This document shows, in pieces, positions 34,599 through 45,428 of a DNA stretch of 64,000 bases (positions within the stretch are counted from its first letter, which is position 1; the number at the start of each line of letters is the position of its first letter). This stretch comes from Chromera velia (taxonomy: Eukaryota > Sar > Chromeraceae), in contig JAHBMJ010004820.1 of assembly GCA_018398765.1 (NCBI GenBank), positions 43,311 through 107,310 of the forward strand. Reading direction: 5' to 3'. The notes beneath the pieces are model-generated. The model made no database searches and was not told where the DNA came from. It saw only the letters and a program-made list of their open reading frames with translations. The position numbers and the translations under genes were made by a program.

Positions 34599-34860
34599 GC
34601 CCAAGCTAGAGGGCCCAGATGCCGTTGCACGTCTGGTTGCCCATTTCTTCTCCTTCTCTTTTGCCTCTCCAAAGCAGATAGATGGAGAGGAGGAGGTAAA
34701 GGACAGACAGAGACAGAGACCCTTCATTTTGGGGTACACAGGTGACGTGTCCTCCACACAGGCAGACGCGTTTCTCCAGGTGGGGGCAGACAAAGTAGTT
34801 TTCAAACCTCTTCAACCTGCCCAGCTTGCAGAGATACTCAGACAGCTCGAGGGATCGTGA
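34599..34860 (+). CDS. Histidine kinase: second half of receiver domain
   Basis: The frame reads MPKLEGPDAVARL, then FILGYTGDVSS (the conserved Ser/Thr strand), then FLQVGADKVVFKPLQPAQL (the conserved Lys-Pro), and ends at TGA 34858-34860. This completes the receiver domain begun near 30225-30418. The upstream boundary lacks an obvious AG acceptor next to ATG-CCC. Confidence 0.65.
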
Positions 34861-36182
34861 GCAAATCAAAAATGAGGGGGGGGTTTATTTTTTCTCAACA
34901 ATATGTACGTATGAGTGTGAAGCAGGAAACAACGTTCTGGTTTTCGATACACATTCGTTCCATACATAGCTTTCTCTTTCTTCTCTATCTCTGTCTGCAT
35001 CGATCCCTTCCTTGCATGATCTCTTGCTCTTTTCCTTAAATTCCGTGCATGTATGGGTTGGCAGAGGGTAAAAAAGACTGCATGCATGTGAGCTGTTTTT
35101 AATAAGACAATGAATTTTAATGGTCTGATGGATTGATGAAGCTGAGTTTTCCTTTCTTTATTCTAGTCTTCATTCTGCATGGCTTCTCTATACACTTCTC
35201 CCTTCCTTTTCTCCACCTCAGTCTTCCTTCTTGTGGGAAACCGAAAACAATGAAACATTTATAAGCGCCGCATGAAAACTGTTCAGAAAGCTGATCGAGA
35301 GAGAGAGACACACAAATGATGAGATGATGACCTACTAAGCCTTGTTCAATGTGAATGGGGACACAGCAAACAAGGAAGATGAGAGAGGGCCAAAGGTGCA
35401 TGCAAAGTTGTGTGCCTCCTTCAGATCTTTCTTAGTTTCTCCCCCCCCCCCCNNNNNNNNNNNNNNNNNNNNNNNNNNNNNNNNNNNNNNNNNNNNNNNN
35501 NNNNNNNNNNNNNNNNNNNNNNNNNNNNNNNNNNNNNNNNNNNNNNNNNNNNNNNNNNNNNNNNNNNNNNNNNNNNNNNNNNNNNNNNNNNNNNNNNNNN
35601 NNNNNNNNNNNNNNNNNNNNNNNCCCCCCCCTTTTAATGTATCTCTCGCCGTCTGCCTCTTTCCATGTAGCATACCTATCTGTTTTCCTACCTGTTTTCC
35701 TTTAGTCTGACAGACACGCCACCAGTTGGTCATCCATGTGCTCTACAGATCCTTCTCAGGAATGATGGAAGGGTTGATGAACACTTGCAGAGCCTAGTAT
35801 AGAGCCTAGTGCAGAGGCTATAGTGTAGTCAGATGGGTAACTCTGAGGAGCCCTGCAAGTTTTAGTAATTTAGATTTAGTCTATAATCATTTAGATTTAG
35901 ATGAGTAATTCAAAGTAATTTATAGTGATTTAGCTTAGTAATTTAAAGTAATTTAAAGCACTTTAGAGTAATTTAAAGTAATTTAGATTCGCATTTTAGA
36001 ATAGTAAACTAAAGTAATTTGGAAAGCTAAATTATTAATTTTAGTCAAACTTTGGAGAACGATTTCTCATGAACCAGAAAGAATTATAGACATTCAAACT
36101 AATAGTGCTTATAGGTCTACTAGTAAAATTATTATGCTGCAACTATTTGAGTATAAAGCATACTATATCCATCAACTATACA

Positions 36183-36215
<33 letters not shown>

Positions 36216-36487
36216 CTATAATATAAGATAGTGAACCATTTTTACGATTTTGTCTAGGATTTTGTTTTAACTATCATTGTTATACTCAGACTATAAAAGT
36301 CAAAAATTATATTTCTTAAATTAAATTAAGTTGAACTGACCAAGATGGTACTATAACTATCGATTCATTTCTAAAGTATTAATTTTTAAAGACATGAACT
36401 CAAATTTCATCAAAAAGACTTTGAGTTTATCAATTCACATAAAAAAGTAGAACTTCAAGTTCACTTAAATTCACTAAGTTTTCATGT
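34861..36487. other. Intergenic, AT-rich repeat sequence, no gene
   Basis: The first part is 3' flank of the kinase and contains a 171-base gap. From about 35790 to 36480 the sequence is very AT-rich, with repeated AATTTAAAGTAATTTAGA-like units, a TA dinucleotide run (36186-36214), and the AAACTTTGGAG...GATTTCTCATGAACCA motif of the 1302-1650 foldback family at 36047-36076. It is probably a degraded relative of that element. Confidence 0.55.
35453..35623. other. Assembly gap (171 N) between poly-C runs
   Basis: C homopolymers flank both sides. Confidence 0.99.
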
Positions 36488-38624
36488 TCATACGCATTTC
36501 AGTTTTACTTGATCAGTGAAAGCTGGTGCACTTGTGGCGGTGCAGTGACGTTGGCAGTCATGAGTTTGGTCCTGTGCTTGTACTACGTCGTGCGGCTGTG
36601 GGTTTGGATCACGAAGAAAGCGCATCTGTGCGATCGAAGACGGGGTCCGATTTTTAACAACACTCTTCTGATAGTCTTCCAATGTGGAGGGCAGGAATTG
36701 ACCCTCCTCAAACTCGACGTCTCCCTCCTCGTCTGCAATCAAGAACTGGGGTCCAGGATGACCCTGTCTGCTCAGGCGCACAGCTTGGAAAGAGGGCGCC
36801 TGAATCTGTCCTTCCAGCCCGTCTTGCCAGAGACCCCGCTGGATGTCAATATTCCTTGGCCAATGAGTGTCGAACGGATCTTGAGCCATCATGAGTCCCT
36901 CATTTTCTCCGAGTCTCGGGATAAAACGGGCAGAGACGGTAGGTGGAAGAGGACCGGAATCTCCAAGTGTTTCTCGCCTCAGGCTGCTCGCGTCCAGAGC
37001 CAACCTGTTGACCTTCCCTTCGTCCAGAGGTCTCAGCATGCGAGAAGAGTGGAGGTAGATCTTGCGATTTCTCATGAGTGTTGCAGTGTTGCGAGCTGCC
37101 GTCCCACCTTGGTCAAATCCGCCCGCAGTCCTCATACAACTCACAAACAAGGACGGCTGAGGGACGTGACCTGATTCAATCACTCGTCGATTGACCTCGT
37201 CTATGCGTCTTTGGTGCCATTCTCTTTGAAAAGATGCCGACAGTCCGGTGGAGTCAGGGAAGGGGGCTGGCTGAAACGCCTGGGCTGCCGTTCCGTTTTG
37301 CAGCACTGGGGACAAATCTTGGCAGCGTACCTCTGCGTGACGATCAACCGGATGGAGAGGATCAATAAAACTTTGGTACCGCATCGCCATCGCTCTCTGC
37401 AAGCGTTCTCTCTCTCTCTTTTGCCCCAATGCCGCTGCCTCCCTCTGAATTCGAAAAACCTCCGAGACCTCTGAGGGAGGGTCGAAGAGAGGAAGTCTCT
37501 CCCGCGTGGTCTTCCAGAACTCTCCTTTCGGATCGACCTCTGAGTTGTTCTCTTCAGGGGGGGGGGCTCGAGTGCCAAATAACGCGTGCTGCTTGTTGTG
37601 TTGTGTTGTGTGTTGCAAAACAAACAAACACAAAGAAAGAGAAGACGTCAATAGAAAGAAAAGACATTGAGAAAAATGTTACGTGAGTTGAAGGCCAGGT
37701 GAAACAGTGTAAAAGCAATTCTATCAAATGAGATAAATGCACCGGGAAAATACACAGCTTTCTTTCAAGGTTCCGCGGTTCTTTGGGGAAGAGGTTGTTG
37801 CATATTGACATGAGCTTCTGCAGAATCATGGCGAAGTCCACTTGTCTTCTTTGGAAGTCAGTCGATGCACAAATTTCGTCTGTTTCCTTTGCTCCCTTCA
37901 AATCTTGCTACTTCACAACTGACCCATGCCATTTCAAGAGACGGATCTTTCCGTCTCTGTTCTTCCTTGTCTCCTTTTGCCTTTGCCCTGTCCCCTCCCT
38001 CTCCTCTTCCATCCACATCCTCCTTGTCCTTCTCCTCCTCTCCCTCAGTTGCGAAACGGGGCGTTCGTGTTTCCTCCCCCAATACCTTTCCCTTCCCCCT
38101 CTCCCCTCTTCTCTCCTCCGGTGATCGGCTACGGGACCGGGATTGGGAATTGGAGGCCCCCCCTGCCCCCCCCTCGACTTTTCGGGGCTTTTTACCCCAC
38201 TCAGCAGGTGAGCGCCCTGCGAGAGCAGCAGACCGAAACGCCTCTTCAGAGGGGAAGCGCGCGAAGCGGGGCGCGGCAGGTGTGGTATCTGGCATAGGCG
38301 GGTACAGACTGTCAACGACTCGCGCCGCCGTCTGAAGCTCGGTTTCCTCTCCGGTGCCGAAGAGAGACGGGAATTTTTGGGCGAGAGACCAGACCTCAAA
38401 TTTTTCTCTCAGGGCCGACGCGGTTGTTGCCCTTTTTTCTCGAAGTTTTCGCTGCTCATGTACCTCTGCTTGGAGACCCAAACGGATTTTCATCCACTTG
38501 GCTCTGCATGCAGACATTCATCCACAGGGAGGGAAGGAGGGAGGAAGCAAGGAAAGGAAAATTGACCATAAGATTTGAAGCGGGAAAGAACATTCACCGC
38601 AGTCGATTTATCGCAATCAGGTAG

Positions 38625-38659
<35 letters not shown>

Positions 38660-39993
38660 AGGAAACAAAGAAAACAAAAGGAAACTAAAACAATTTCGGG
38701 CTGTCCTCCCCGGACAGGCAGGGCATCTTCTTCCTTGTCTCATCATCAATCAGTTAAATGTAATAGCAAGACAAAGAAATTTTTCTTCTGCTTCCTTCGA
38801 TTGGCACGACGCAAAAAAACGGAGGGATGCTGACCTCATTTGGCAAATTTCTTTTTGTCTTTTGGTTTCCTTGACGACCTCCGACGTTTCCTTCCGCCCC
38901 CCGCCCATTGCAGCCATCTTCAACTCGACCTCTCTGCCCGCACGCATCAGCCTTCTTCGTCCTTCTTCCTCCCATTTATTCCTTCCTTTTGCATCTCTCT
39001 GAAAGCTGATTTTGAATTCTTCGTTCGGATCTCCCTCCTGGTGTCCGTCGAAAGGAGGCAGAAAAAAGTCCTCGTGGTGCCTCTCCCCCCCTTTTTGGAG
39101 AGCCCGGGGGTCCTTCCAGAATTTCAAACTCGCACGGAGTGAAAGGAAAGCAGGCAACCGGGATTCCGTCTCTGTCCGGAACCGTTCTGCGTGCGACAGA
39201 TGACTAGAGAGGGAATTCGACCACTTGACAAAGTCACCTTGAGAAGGAGCGCGGAAGGAAAACTCACGGAGACACCCGGCCATAGAGATGTCAAACCGCC
39301 AAAGTCTGCATGCACTCAGGAGGACCAAGACCAAGATCGTACAGAAAGAAATGGGTAAGAGTTGAAAATTACATCGGAACAACTGGAGCAGAGGAGAAGG
39401 AAAAATGAATCACACCAGGTCGGGAAAAATCTTCTTTCCTCTTCTCATCTCTTCTATGTACATCTGCTGCAACCTGCCTTGAATGACGGGGCCTTTTCTC
39501 TTCTTGAGTTTTTGATTTTTTTTTGCTTCAATTCTTCACTTGCGTGTCATCTTCATTCACTTCATTTTCCTACTGGGGTCCGCATCAATCAATCAATCTT
39601 CATGCAGACATGTCGATTAAATCAAGAGATGCCATACAGAGGGGTTCTCTTCCTGACCTTGCATGTTCCCCTTTCGTTCTCCACTTGTCGGGCAGATTTG
39701 CAAGACATTTGAATGCTACCTTCAAATGTACTCACCCTTCTCCGCTTCTGCCTCGATCACAATACGCATTCTGTCTGTCTGTCTGTCTGTCTGCCTGTCT
39801 GTCTGCCTGCCTGTCTCATTTTCCTTCCAGCTGCCCTAACGGTAGTTGACTGTCGTTGTTGCTTTGACTACCTCTTGGCTGGCTGGCTGGCTCTCTGGCT
39901 GACTCTTTGCGGACCCGCACGGCCACTCCGGGCTCTCGAAGGTCCAGGCGCCCTCTGCATGGAGTCACCACGGCGGAAGGAGAGAGATCCCAT
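36488..39993 (-). CDS. Unknown 757-residue protein, four exons
   Basis: Exons on the minus strand: 39872-39993, 38835-39305, 37924-38503 and 36488-37588. Donors are GTAGTC, GTCAGC and GTCAGT; acceptors are TGCATGCAG (twice) and AAGCAG; all phases agree; the stop is TGA. The N-terminus is Arg/Ser/Ala-rich (MGSLSFRRGDSMQRAPGPSR), like a mitochondrial or plastid presequence. The middle is charged and probably coiled coil (RNKWEEEGRRRLMRAGREVE), followed by an Arg-Ser run (SQSRSRSRSPEERR) and an acidic/basic low-complexity stretch. The last exon is Arg/Gln-rich with no recognised domain. It lies in tandem with the RS-rich gene upstream. The last acceptor is weak, and the first exon is inferred from phase and a good donor. 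Confidence 0.6.
38618..38664. repeat. (GAAA)n microsatellite in an intron
   Basis: It is located between exons 2 and 3 of the unknown four-exon gene. Confidence 0.9.
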
Positions 39994-40648
39994 TCGATTC
40001 AGCTAGCCCCAATTAACCAGTAAGAGAGACAAATAAACAACAAAAGAGAGACGACCAGGTCGTATCAATCAGAGTTGGTCCCTCCGAGGACCCACTTCGA
40101 GAAGCTCAGCAGAGTGAGTGGGTGAGTGAGAGAGAGAGAGAGAGGAGGAAGGACGACTAACACCACGAAGGACGGAAAAACAGAAACAGATCGCCAAAGG
40201 AGCGAGCATAATGACGACAGACAGACACAAGAAGGCGTGGACGGGGGGGACAGAGAAAGAGAGTCGGCATATAGAGTGAATTCATACGGAAGAAGGCAAC
40301 AGATAGTCAGAGACCGAATCGTTCTTTTTTTTTTTCTTCCTGGCATGTCTGTCAAGATCATGCTGACTGACCTGCTCACAAGCGCTGCTGCATTCTGTTT
40401 CTTTGTTGTTGCCAAAGAAGAAGAAGAGAAGGGAAACCATGAGCCCCCGCTCCCCTTCCAATTCGGCGCCCTCTCCTCCCATGAACAGATTCTCCAGTAG
40501 AAAACGCACAGACGGAGACGGCACCAACGAAGCTGCGGGACAGACAGACAGACAGACAGACAGGCAGACAGACAGATAGATATATTGTATGGCGTCTATT
40601 TTTTTCAAAAGTTTTTCTCCAAACATGCAAAGATGGGCAGATAGACAA

Positions 40649-40715
<67 letters not shown>

Positions 40716-40726
40716 AACAGACAGAT

Positions 40727-40764
<38 letters not shown>

Positions 40765-41146
40765 GGCAGGGACACTGAAGGCAGAGGAGGGACGCACGAG
40801 AGAGACATCGGGCGTTTGAGGGAAAACAGTGCAGACACACACACAAAGAGAGTGATGTGTGTTCAAAACCCGACTTGTATGAAGCACTCCAACGAAAATC
40901 GATCGACCATCTGTTTACCTTACCACCCGATCCACGCACCAACTGTGAGAGGAAGGGAAAGAGGGAGGGAGGGAGAAAGGAAAGGGAGAAGGAAGGTGAA
41001 GCAAAAACGACGGCAGGAAAGGAGGGGAAGGGAAAGAGAGCGGAAGAAGAGAAGAGGAGGCAGTAACAAAAGAAAGCACATAGATACAGAGAGAAAGAAA
41101 GCAGGAATGAACAAAACAGATAGAAGAAAAGAAGCGATTGTTTGCC
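39994..41146. other. Spacer between two minus-strand genes, rich in microsatellites
   Basis: No gene is seen. A (CAGA)n tract runs from about 40540 to 40764, interrupted once around 40580-40640. GA-rich, AAG-rich sequence follows at 40950-41110. The Cys-Val-Ser-Leu frames opened by the tetranucleotide repeat are not genes. Confidence 0.7.
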
Positions 41147-42688
41147 TCATGTGTGCATGCAATCACTTGCCTTCCATCCTCTGGACGCGTCTTTATGTTT
41201 CTTGAAGAGTGCCCCTTCGCATGTGTTCGGCACTCCTGAAGGCAGTTCCGTCACGTTCATCTCTGCCTGCACAAGCATGGGCCAGTGGACCTGGACCCCG
41301 GCATCCTCCACAGCGGCCGTCTCCGTTTGACACCCCGTCTCTTCCCCAATCCTCGGACTGAACCCCCCGGTCCCAGAAGGCATTTGTCTACCTTCTATTG
41401 CCCTCCTCTCAGCAGACAGCAGCTGTCCTGTCGATGCCATCAGTCCCCCCCCTTCATGAGATTCCAGAAGGCCAGTCGCACGATCCAAAAAACTCCCCTT
41501 TCTTTCCCCTTCCCCTTCCCCTCCTCTTTGCCTTTCCCCCCCCGGATCCTCACTGCTACCCCGACGCCTCCCTCTCTCTCTTCCTTTCCTGTGCCGCCCA
41601 TCTCTTCCTCTCGCCCCACGGGGACTCAGATCCGACCATGACCTAGAAAGTCGACGGGGGCGCCGGTCTCTTCCTCTTCCCCTGCTCCCTCTTTCAACCT
41701 CTGTCAGAGACGACGAATAGGTCGGGGTGTAAGAATAAGAGTGAGAATAGGAGCCTGAGTAGGAACGGGAACGAGAATCAGAAAAGGAGTGCGAGGGGCG
41801 CCTGCGGGAGCGGCGGGAGGGGCGGGGAGACCTATCAGAGCCTGAGGGCGTACGCGAATATGAGCGGGAGTGTGAATAAGAGGGAGAACGAGAATACGAA
41901 CCTGAGTAAGAGCGACGACGAGCGCGGGAGGGCAGCGGGGAGTTTGATCTTGATTGCGAGTGAGAGTATGAGTGTGAGTCCGAATAAGACGAATGAGAAC
42001 GTGAAGAACTACTTCTACTTCTGCTTCTACTTCCTGAGTAAGAATGAGAGAGACGGCGTCTGTGTCTTGATCGTTGTTGGATGCTTTGTGAGTCATGGGA
42101 ATGGGAGTCTGACATCGATCTGGAACGTGAAAGAGAGGGGTCACGAGATTCAGTGTGAGGCTCTCTCTGTGGAGAAGAAGATGACGACAAAGGTCCATTT
42201 TGTGGGTGTTGCTTTGGAACTTCCTTTTCCTTTGCGTTAGGGTCCTTTTCCCTTTGAGAAGAGCTGGAAGCGGAGAGGGAATCGGCCGAACGAAAGAGTC
42301 CATCTTTGTCTTTCAGCTGTGCTCCGCTGCTTTTCTTTTCAGAGGATTCGAAGGACGCAGGTGAGTCCGTTGTGTTGCTCTTTCGGGGGGGAGGCAGACT
42401 GAGCTTCGGTACTGGAACCTGCCTCTGCCGCTTTCCCTCCGTGCCGGGTTTGTGCCTCGACTTTGAACCTTCAGACGACTTTCTTGTATTGAGTAGACTG
42501 CTACCCCTGGGTCTTGCAACAGCCCCCTCAGCTGATGCAACAGCGGCGTTTCCCGTTGTATCACCAACAACAGTTGTTTGGTTGTCACCAGGCGGCGGAG
42601 GTGTTTCACCAGGACTTCCGGTGCTTTCCCAGTCCTCCTCCTTGTCATTCACTCCCTCTCTCTTTTCTGCTGAACCTTCGTTTCCCAT
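41147..42688 (-). CDS. Arg/Ser-rich (RS) protein, splicing-factor-like
   Basis: A single open frame of 513 codons runs from ATG 42686-42688 to TGA 41147-41149. The N-terminal third is acidic/Pro-rich (STGSPGETPPPPGD). The middle (about residues 180-390) is dense in Ser-Arg, Ser-Tyr and Ser-His dipeptides (SRSRSMSDSHSH, YSGSRSRSRSSSS). The C-terminal third is mixed, with GTGGFSPRIGEETGCQTETA. No RNA-recognition motif is seen. RS domains recruit spliceosome components and are phosphorylated by SR kinases in the nucleus, so a nuclear RNA-processing role is likely but unproven. A GCAAGT at about 41165 could act as a rare GC donor to further exons. It lies head to head with the b5 reductase gene. 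Confidence 0.65.
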   Translation of the reverse strand: MGNEGSAEKREGVNDKEEDWESTGSPGETPPPPGDNQTTVVGDTTGNAAVASAEGAVARPRGSSLLNTRKSSEGSKSRHKPGTEGKRQRQVPVPKLSLPPPRKSNTTDSPASFESSEKKSSGAQLKDKDGLFRSADSLSASSSSQREKDPNAKEKEVPKQHPQNGPLSSSSSPQREPHTESRDPSLSRSRSMSDSHSHDSQSIQQRSRHRRRLSHSYSGSRSRSRSSSSRSHSSYSDSHSYSHSQSRSNSPLPSRARRRSYSGSYSRSPSYSHSRSYSRTPSGSDRSPRPSRRSRRRPSHSFSDSRSRSYSGSYSHSYSYTPTYSSSLTEVERGSRGRGRDRRPRRLSRSWSDLSPRGARGRDGRHRKGRERGRRRGSSEDPGGERQRGGEGEGERKGSFLDRATGLLESHEGGGLMASTGQLLSAERRAIEGRQMPSGTGGFSPRIGEETGCQTETAAVEDAGVQVHWPMLVQAEMNVTELPSGVPNTCEGALFKKHKDASRGWKASDCMHT

Positions 42689-43335
42689 TCGATTGTTCGC
42701 GTGGCCTTCTTTCTGCCTGTGGGCAAAGCTGCTTGTTTCGTGCGGACAGAAGCCGATCTGTCTACATTGTTCAATCGAGTAGGAGATCTCTATGTTTCGA
42801 CCCTCTTCATCCTTCGTTTCTTCGATTCTTCATTTCGGTTTCCCCTGTTTATCCTAAGTTCGAGAGGGGAAATTCGAGGCGCAAGAACGCCCCGAATGCA
42901 TACTGAGTAGGAGCACTCCGATGACAGCAGCGACTGGCTATATAGTTGCATGTTGCAAGATTAACTGTTGCCACAAACCCGCGCGCGCCGGGGGCCGCGG
43001 GGGCGGCCGGAGGCCCGGCCAGTTGTATGGGACGTTTCCTTTTTTAGCTTTGAATTTATTGCCTTTCGGGACCGCCCAGCTACCGTCTCATGCCGTCTCC
43101 GACACAGGAAGTCAATGCCGCGTTCTTCACTAAGAAATAGAGTCAGACGATGTGGAACCGGCCAGTCTCATCTTTCTTTAGACGTTCAGCGACCGTTTCA
43201 ACGTGCATCCAAGTCTTGGTGGGATCGGAAAGGACACCTGGCTCGAGCTGTTGCGCTATTTGCTTTAGTTTTCTTCTCAAAGCTTGGTTCTTGGTTCGTG
43301 GGAGCCCCAAAAAACTCCGAAAGAGAGAACAGAAA
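42689..43335. promoter_or_regulatory. Bidirectional intergenic region with GC-rich island
   Basis: Only about 650 bp separate the RS-protein and b5-reductase starts. At 42975-43022 there is a nearly pure G/C patch (GCGCGCGCCGGGGGCC...) in otherwise balanced DNA. It is comparable with the islands in the other three divergent gene pairs of this window. The role is inferred. Confidence 0.4.
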
Positions 43336-44280
43336 ATGACCACGAACGGAACTGGCAGTTCCCTTCCTCTCGTGCTGGGAGCTGCAGCTGTTGCAGCTAT
43401 TGGTGGTGTGGCCGTTCTGCTGTTTTTAAAGAAGACAAAGAAGTTTCTTTCTGGTGAGAGACAGAAGATTGAATTGATTGACAAGATCACCGTCTCTCAT
43501 GACACCACCATATTCCGTCTCGGTCTCCCTTCGAAGAGCATGATTCTTGGTCTTCCCATCGGGAAGCACTTCAAGCTTTTTGCCCCCAACAAGAAGGGAG
43601 TGGAGGAGGGACAGTGGAACAAGCGGAAGGATATTGAGGCGAAGTTTGCAGAGATTGAGAGGAAATACACCCCTACTACTGGGGACGAGACGAAAGGGCA
43701 TGTCGACTTGATGATCAAGGTCTACAAGGGGGGAGTGAAGCCTGAGTTTCCAGATGGGGGGAAGATGTCCCAGTATCTGGATTCTCTCAACGTCGGAGAC
43801 ACTATTGACATCCAGGGTCCAGTTGGGAAGATAGAGTACCACGGGAACGGAAAGTTCACCAATGGAAAGGTCGCCCTCCAGCAGAAGAAGCACGTGGGTA
43901 TGCTAGCTGGAGGCACAGGCATTACCCCAATGCTCCAGATTGCCGATGCCATCCTCAGAGACCCTTCCGATCCCACCACAGTCTCCCTCCTGTATGCCAA
44001 CCAGACTGAGGATGACATTCTTTTGAGATCCAAATTTGAGGAACTCACCCAGACTCACCCAGACAGATTCAAAGTCTGGTACACCCTCGACCGCCCCCCC
44101 AAGTCCGGCTGGAAGTATTCCACCGGCTTCATCACAAAAGACATGATCGCAGAGCACCTGCCCAAACCCGGACCCGACTCTGTCGTCCTCATGTGCGGCC
44201 CCCCCCCCATGATCAAATTCGCCTGCCACGCCAATCTGGATGAGCTAAAATGGGACAAGAGCGACAGGCTCGAGTTCTGA
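43336..44280 (+). CDS. NADH-cytochrome b5 reductase
   Basis: A single exon of 314 residues, from ATG 43336 to TGA 44278-44280. The N-terminal membrane anchor is LVLGAAAVAAIGGVAVLLFL followed by a basic KKTKK, as in ER/mitochondrial outer-membrane forms. The flavin domain has the FAD-binding RKYTPTTGD motif (family RxYTPxS), the nicotinamide domain has GGTGITPML, and the C-terminus has MCGPPPM and ends in Phe (RLEF). It passes electrons from NADH via FAD to cytochrome b5 for lipid desaturation and other ER reactions. An insert of about 20 residues (EEGQWNKRKDIEAKFAEIER) precedes the FAD motif, between the PIGKHFKLF strand and RKYTP, and is longer than in animal or yeast enzymes. The frame is open 186 bp upstream of the chosen ATG, but the anchor right after it supports this start. 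Confidence 0.93.
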   Translation: MTTNGTGSSLPLVLGAAAVAAIGGVAVLLFLKKTKKFLSGERQKIELIDKITVSHDTTIFRLGLPSKSMILGLPIGKHFKLFAPNKKGVEEGQWNKRKDIEAKFAEIERKYTPTTGDETKGHVDLMIKVYKGGVKPEFPDGGKMSQYLDSLNVGDTIDIQGPVGKIEYHGNGKFTNGKVALQQKKHVGMLAGGTGITPMLQIADAILRDPSDPTTVSLLYANQTEDDILLRSKFEELTQTHPDRFKVWYTLDRPPKSGWKYSTGFITKDMIAEHLPKPGPDSVVLMCGPPPMIKFACHANLDELKWDKSDRLEF

Positions 44281-45059
44281 TTTCTCTCTCTCAAGACACG
44301 CCAAACCCTTCCTGCCTGCGTTCCTTCCGTCCTCTTCTTTCCTTTCTCCCTTCATCTCTTTTCTTCCTTTTCTTCTTTTCCTCCCGTTTCCGTCTCTCTC
44401 TCCTTCTGTGTGGTTCTGAGCCCTGCTTGGGTTCTGAGACAGACAGGGAGCGACGGGAAGGGAAGGGAAGGCACGTATGGAGGGGCGTGCTTGGCGTGCA
44501 GCCACACACACAGAGCGAAAGAGAGATGATACGGAGGGGGACAGACAGCAACGGGTCTGTCTGTGCGGGGGTGCTCCTGTAGCGATAGATGAGGAAGAGG
44601 AGAAGTAAGTGATCCGTCAGTCTGTCTGTCTATCTGCCGAGACACGACAAGGGAAATAAGGATGGATGAAGAAAGGCGACTCAAGTGATGCATGAAAAAA
44701 AAGACTGTTTCATCCGTTCAATCGTTCGGTTCTTCTTTCAGTCCGCGAAGCCGGTGGAGTCAGACGATAGATCTAAATCGATACATGCCCAGCAGGTCTT
44801 CCTCCTGTGAAATAGAATTGCGTTGGTGTGCTCTTGGCTGGAGGGAGTAGAATGGAATGCGCTGTCGTTCCGTCCGTCCGTCCATCCGGCCATGTGTGTC
44901 CTGTCCTTGCAAGGAACGAAGGGCGGCTAGGGCAGTCTTGGCTGGCGTCTCTCTTGTATAATTCTGGAATTAATTCTGTCTCATCGGGAATGTAGAGAAA
45001 GAAGAGAGAAGAAGGGAGAGAAGAGGAGAAGTGCCATGACTAAAGAAGTCTTGTGGGGT

Positions 45060-45105
<46 letters not shown>

Positions 45106-45395
45106 GTGAGTGTATGTCCGTTGTTCGCTATTTGTCAGCAGACATGAAAAAAGCCCTATCGCTGAACTGATCACGAACAAAAAGGGGCGGAGGATCAATC
45201 GGCAAGGCAATGGTGGGATCTTCGAGACAGAAGAGAGAGAAGAAGCAGTAGAGGGAGAGAATGAAAGAGCGGAAGACGAAAGGGAGGGTGGTCTGAATGG
45301 CCTTGTAAGTGCGTGAAAAGGTGAGTGGATGAAAACGTGAGTGGGAAAAGAAGTCTGAAGGAAAGTTCGTTAGTGATCCCCAAAATTGATCTGGC

Positions 45396-45428
<33 letters not shown>

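Larger units (their letters stand above)
20348..34860 (+). pseudogene. Hybrid membrane histidine kinase, scattered over 14 kb and probably broken
   Basis: Recognisable pieces lie in order on the plus strand: a possible first exon (20348-20389), a two-helix membrane exon (20687-20923), another hydrophobic segment (about 25580-25740), the dimerisation/ATPase exon (about 25902-26513), the G2-box exon (26757-26931), the first half of a receiver domain (about 30225-30418) and the second half (about 34599-34860, ending TGA). Such proteins autophosphorylate on His and pass phosphate to the receiver Asp. Breaks: TGA at 26487, TAG at 26511 and 26874, an LTR element inserted at 26931, and no canonical GT-AG junction between the receiver halves. 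I could not find the H-box. A transcribed copy could still exist if the stops are assembly errors or read through. Confidence 0.6.

Noticed and set aside
37865-38335. Plus-strand Pro/Ser-rich frames
   Set aside because: They are antisense shadows of exon 3 of the four-exon minus-strand gene, whose phases and splice sites agree.
40282-40942. Cys-Leu-Ser-Val repeat proteins on the minus strand
   Set aside because: They are generated by the (CAGA)n tetranucleotide repeat; no gene structure.
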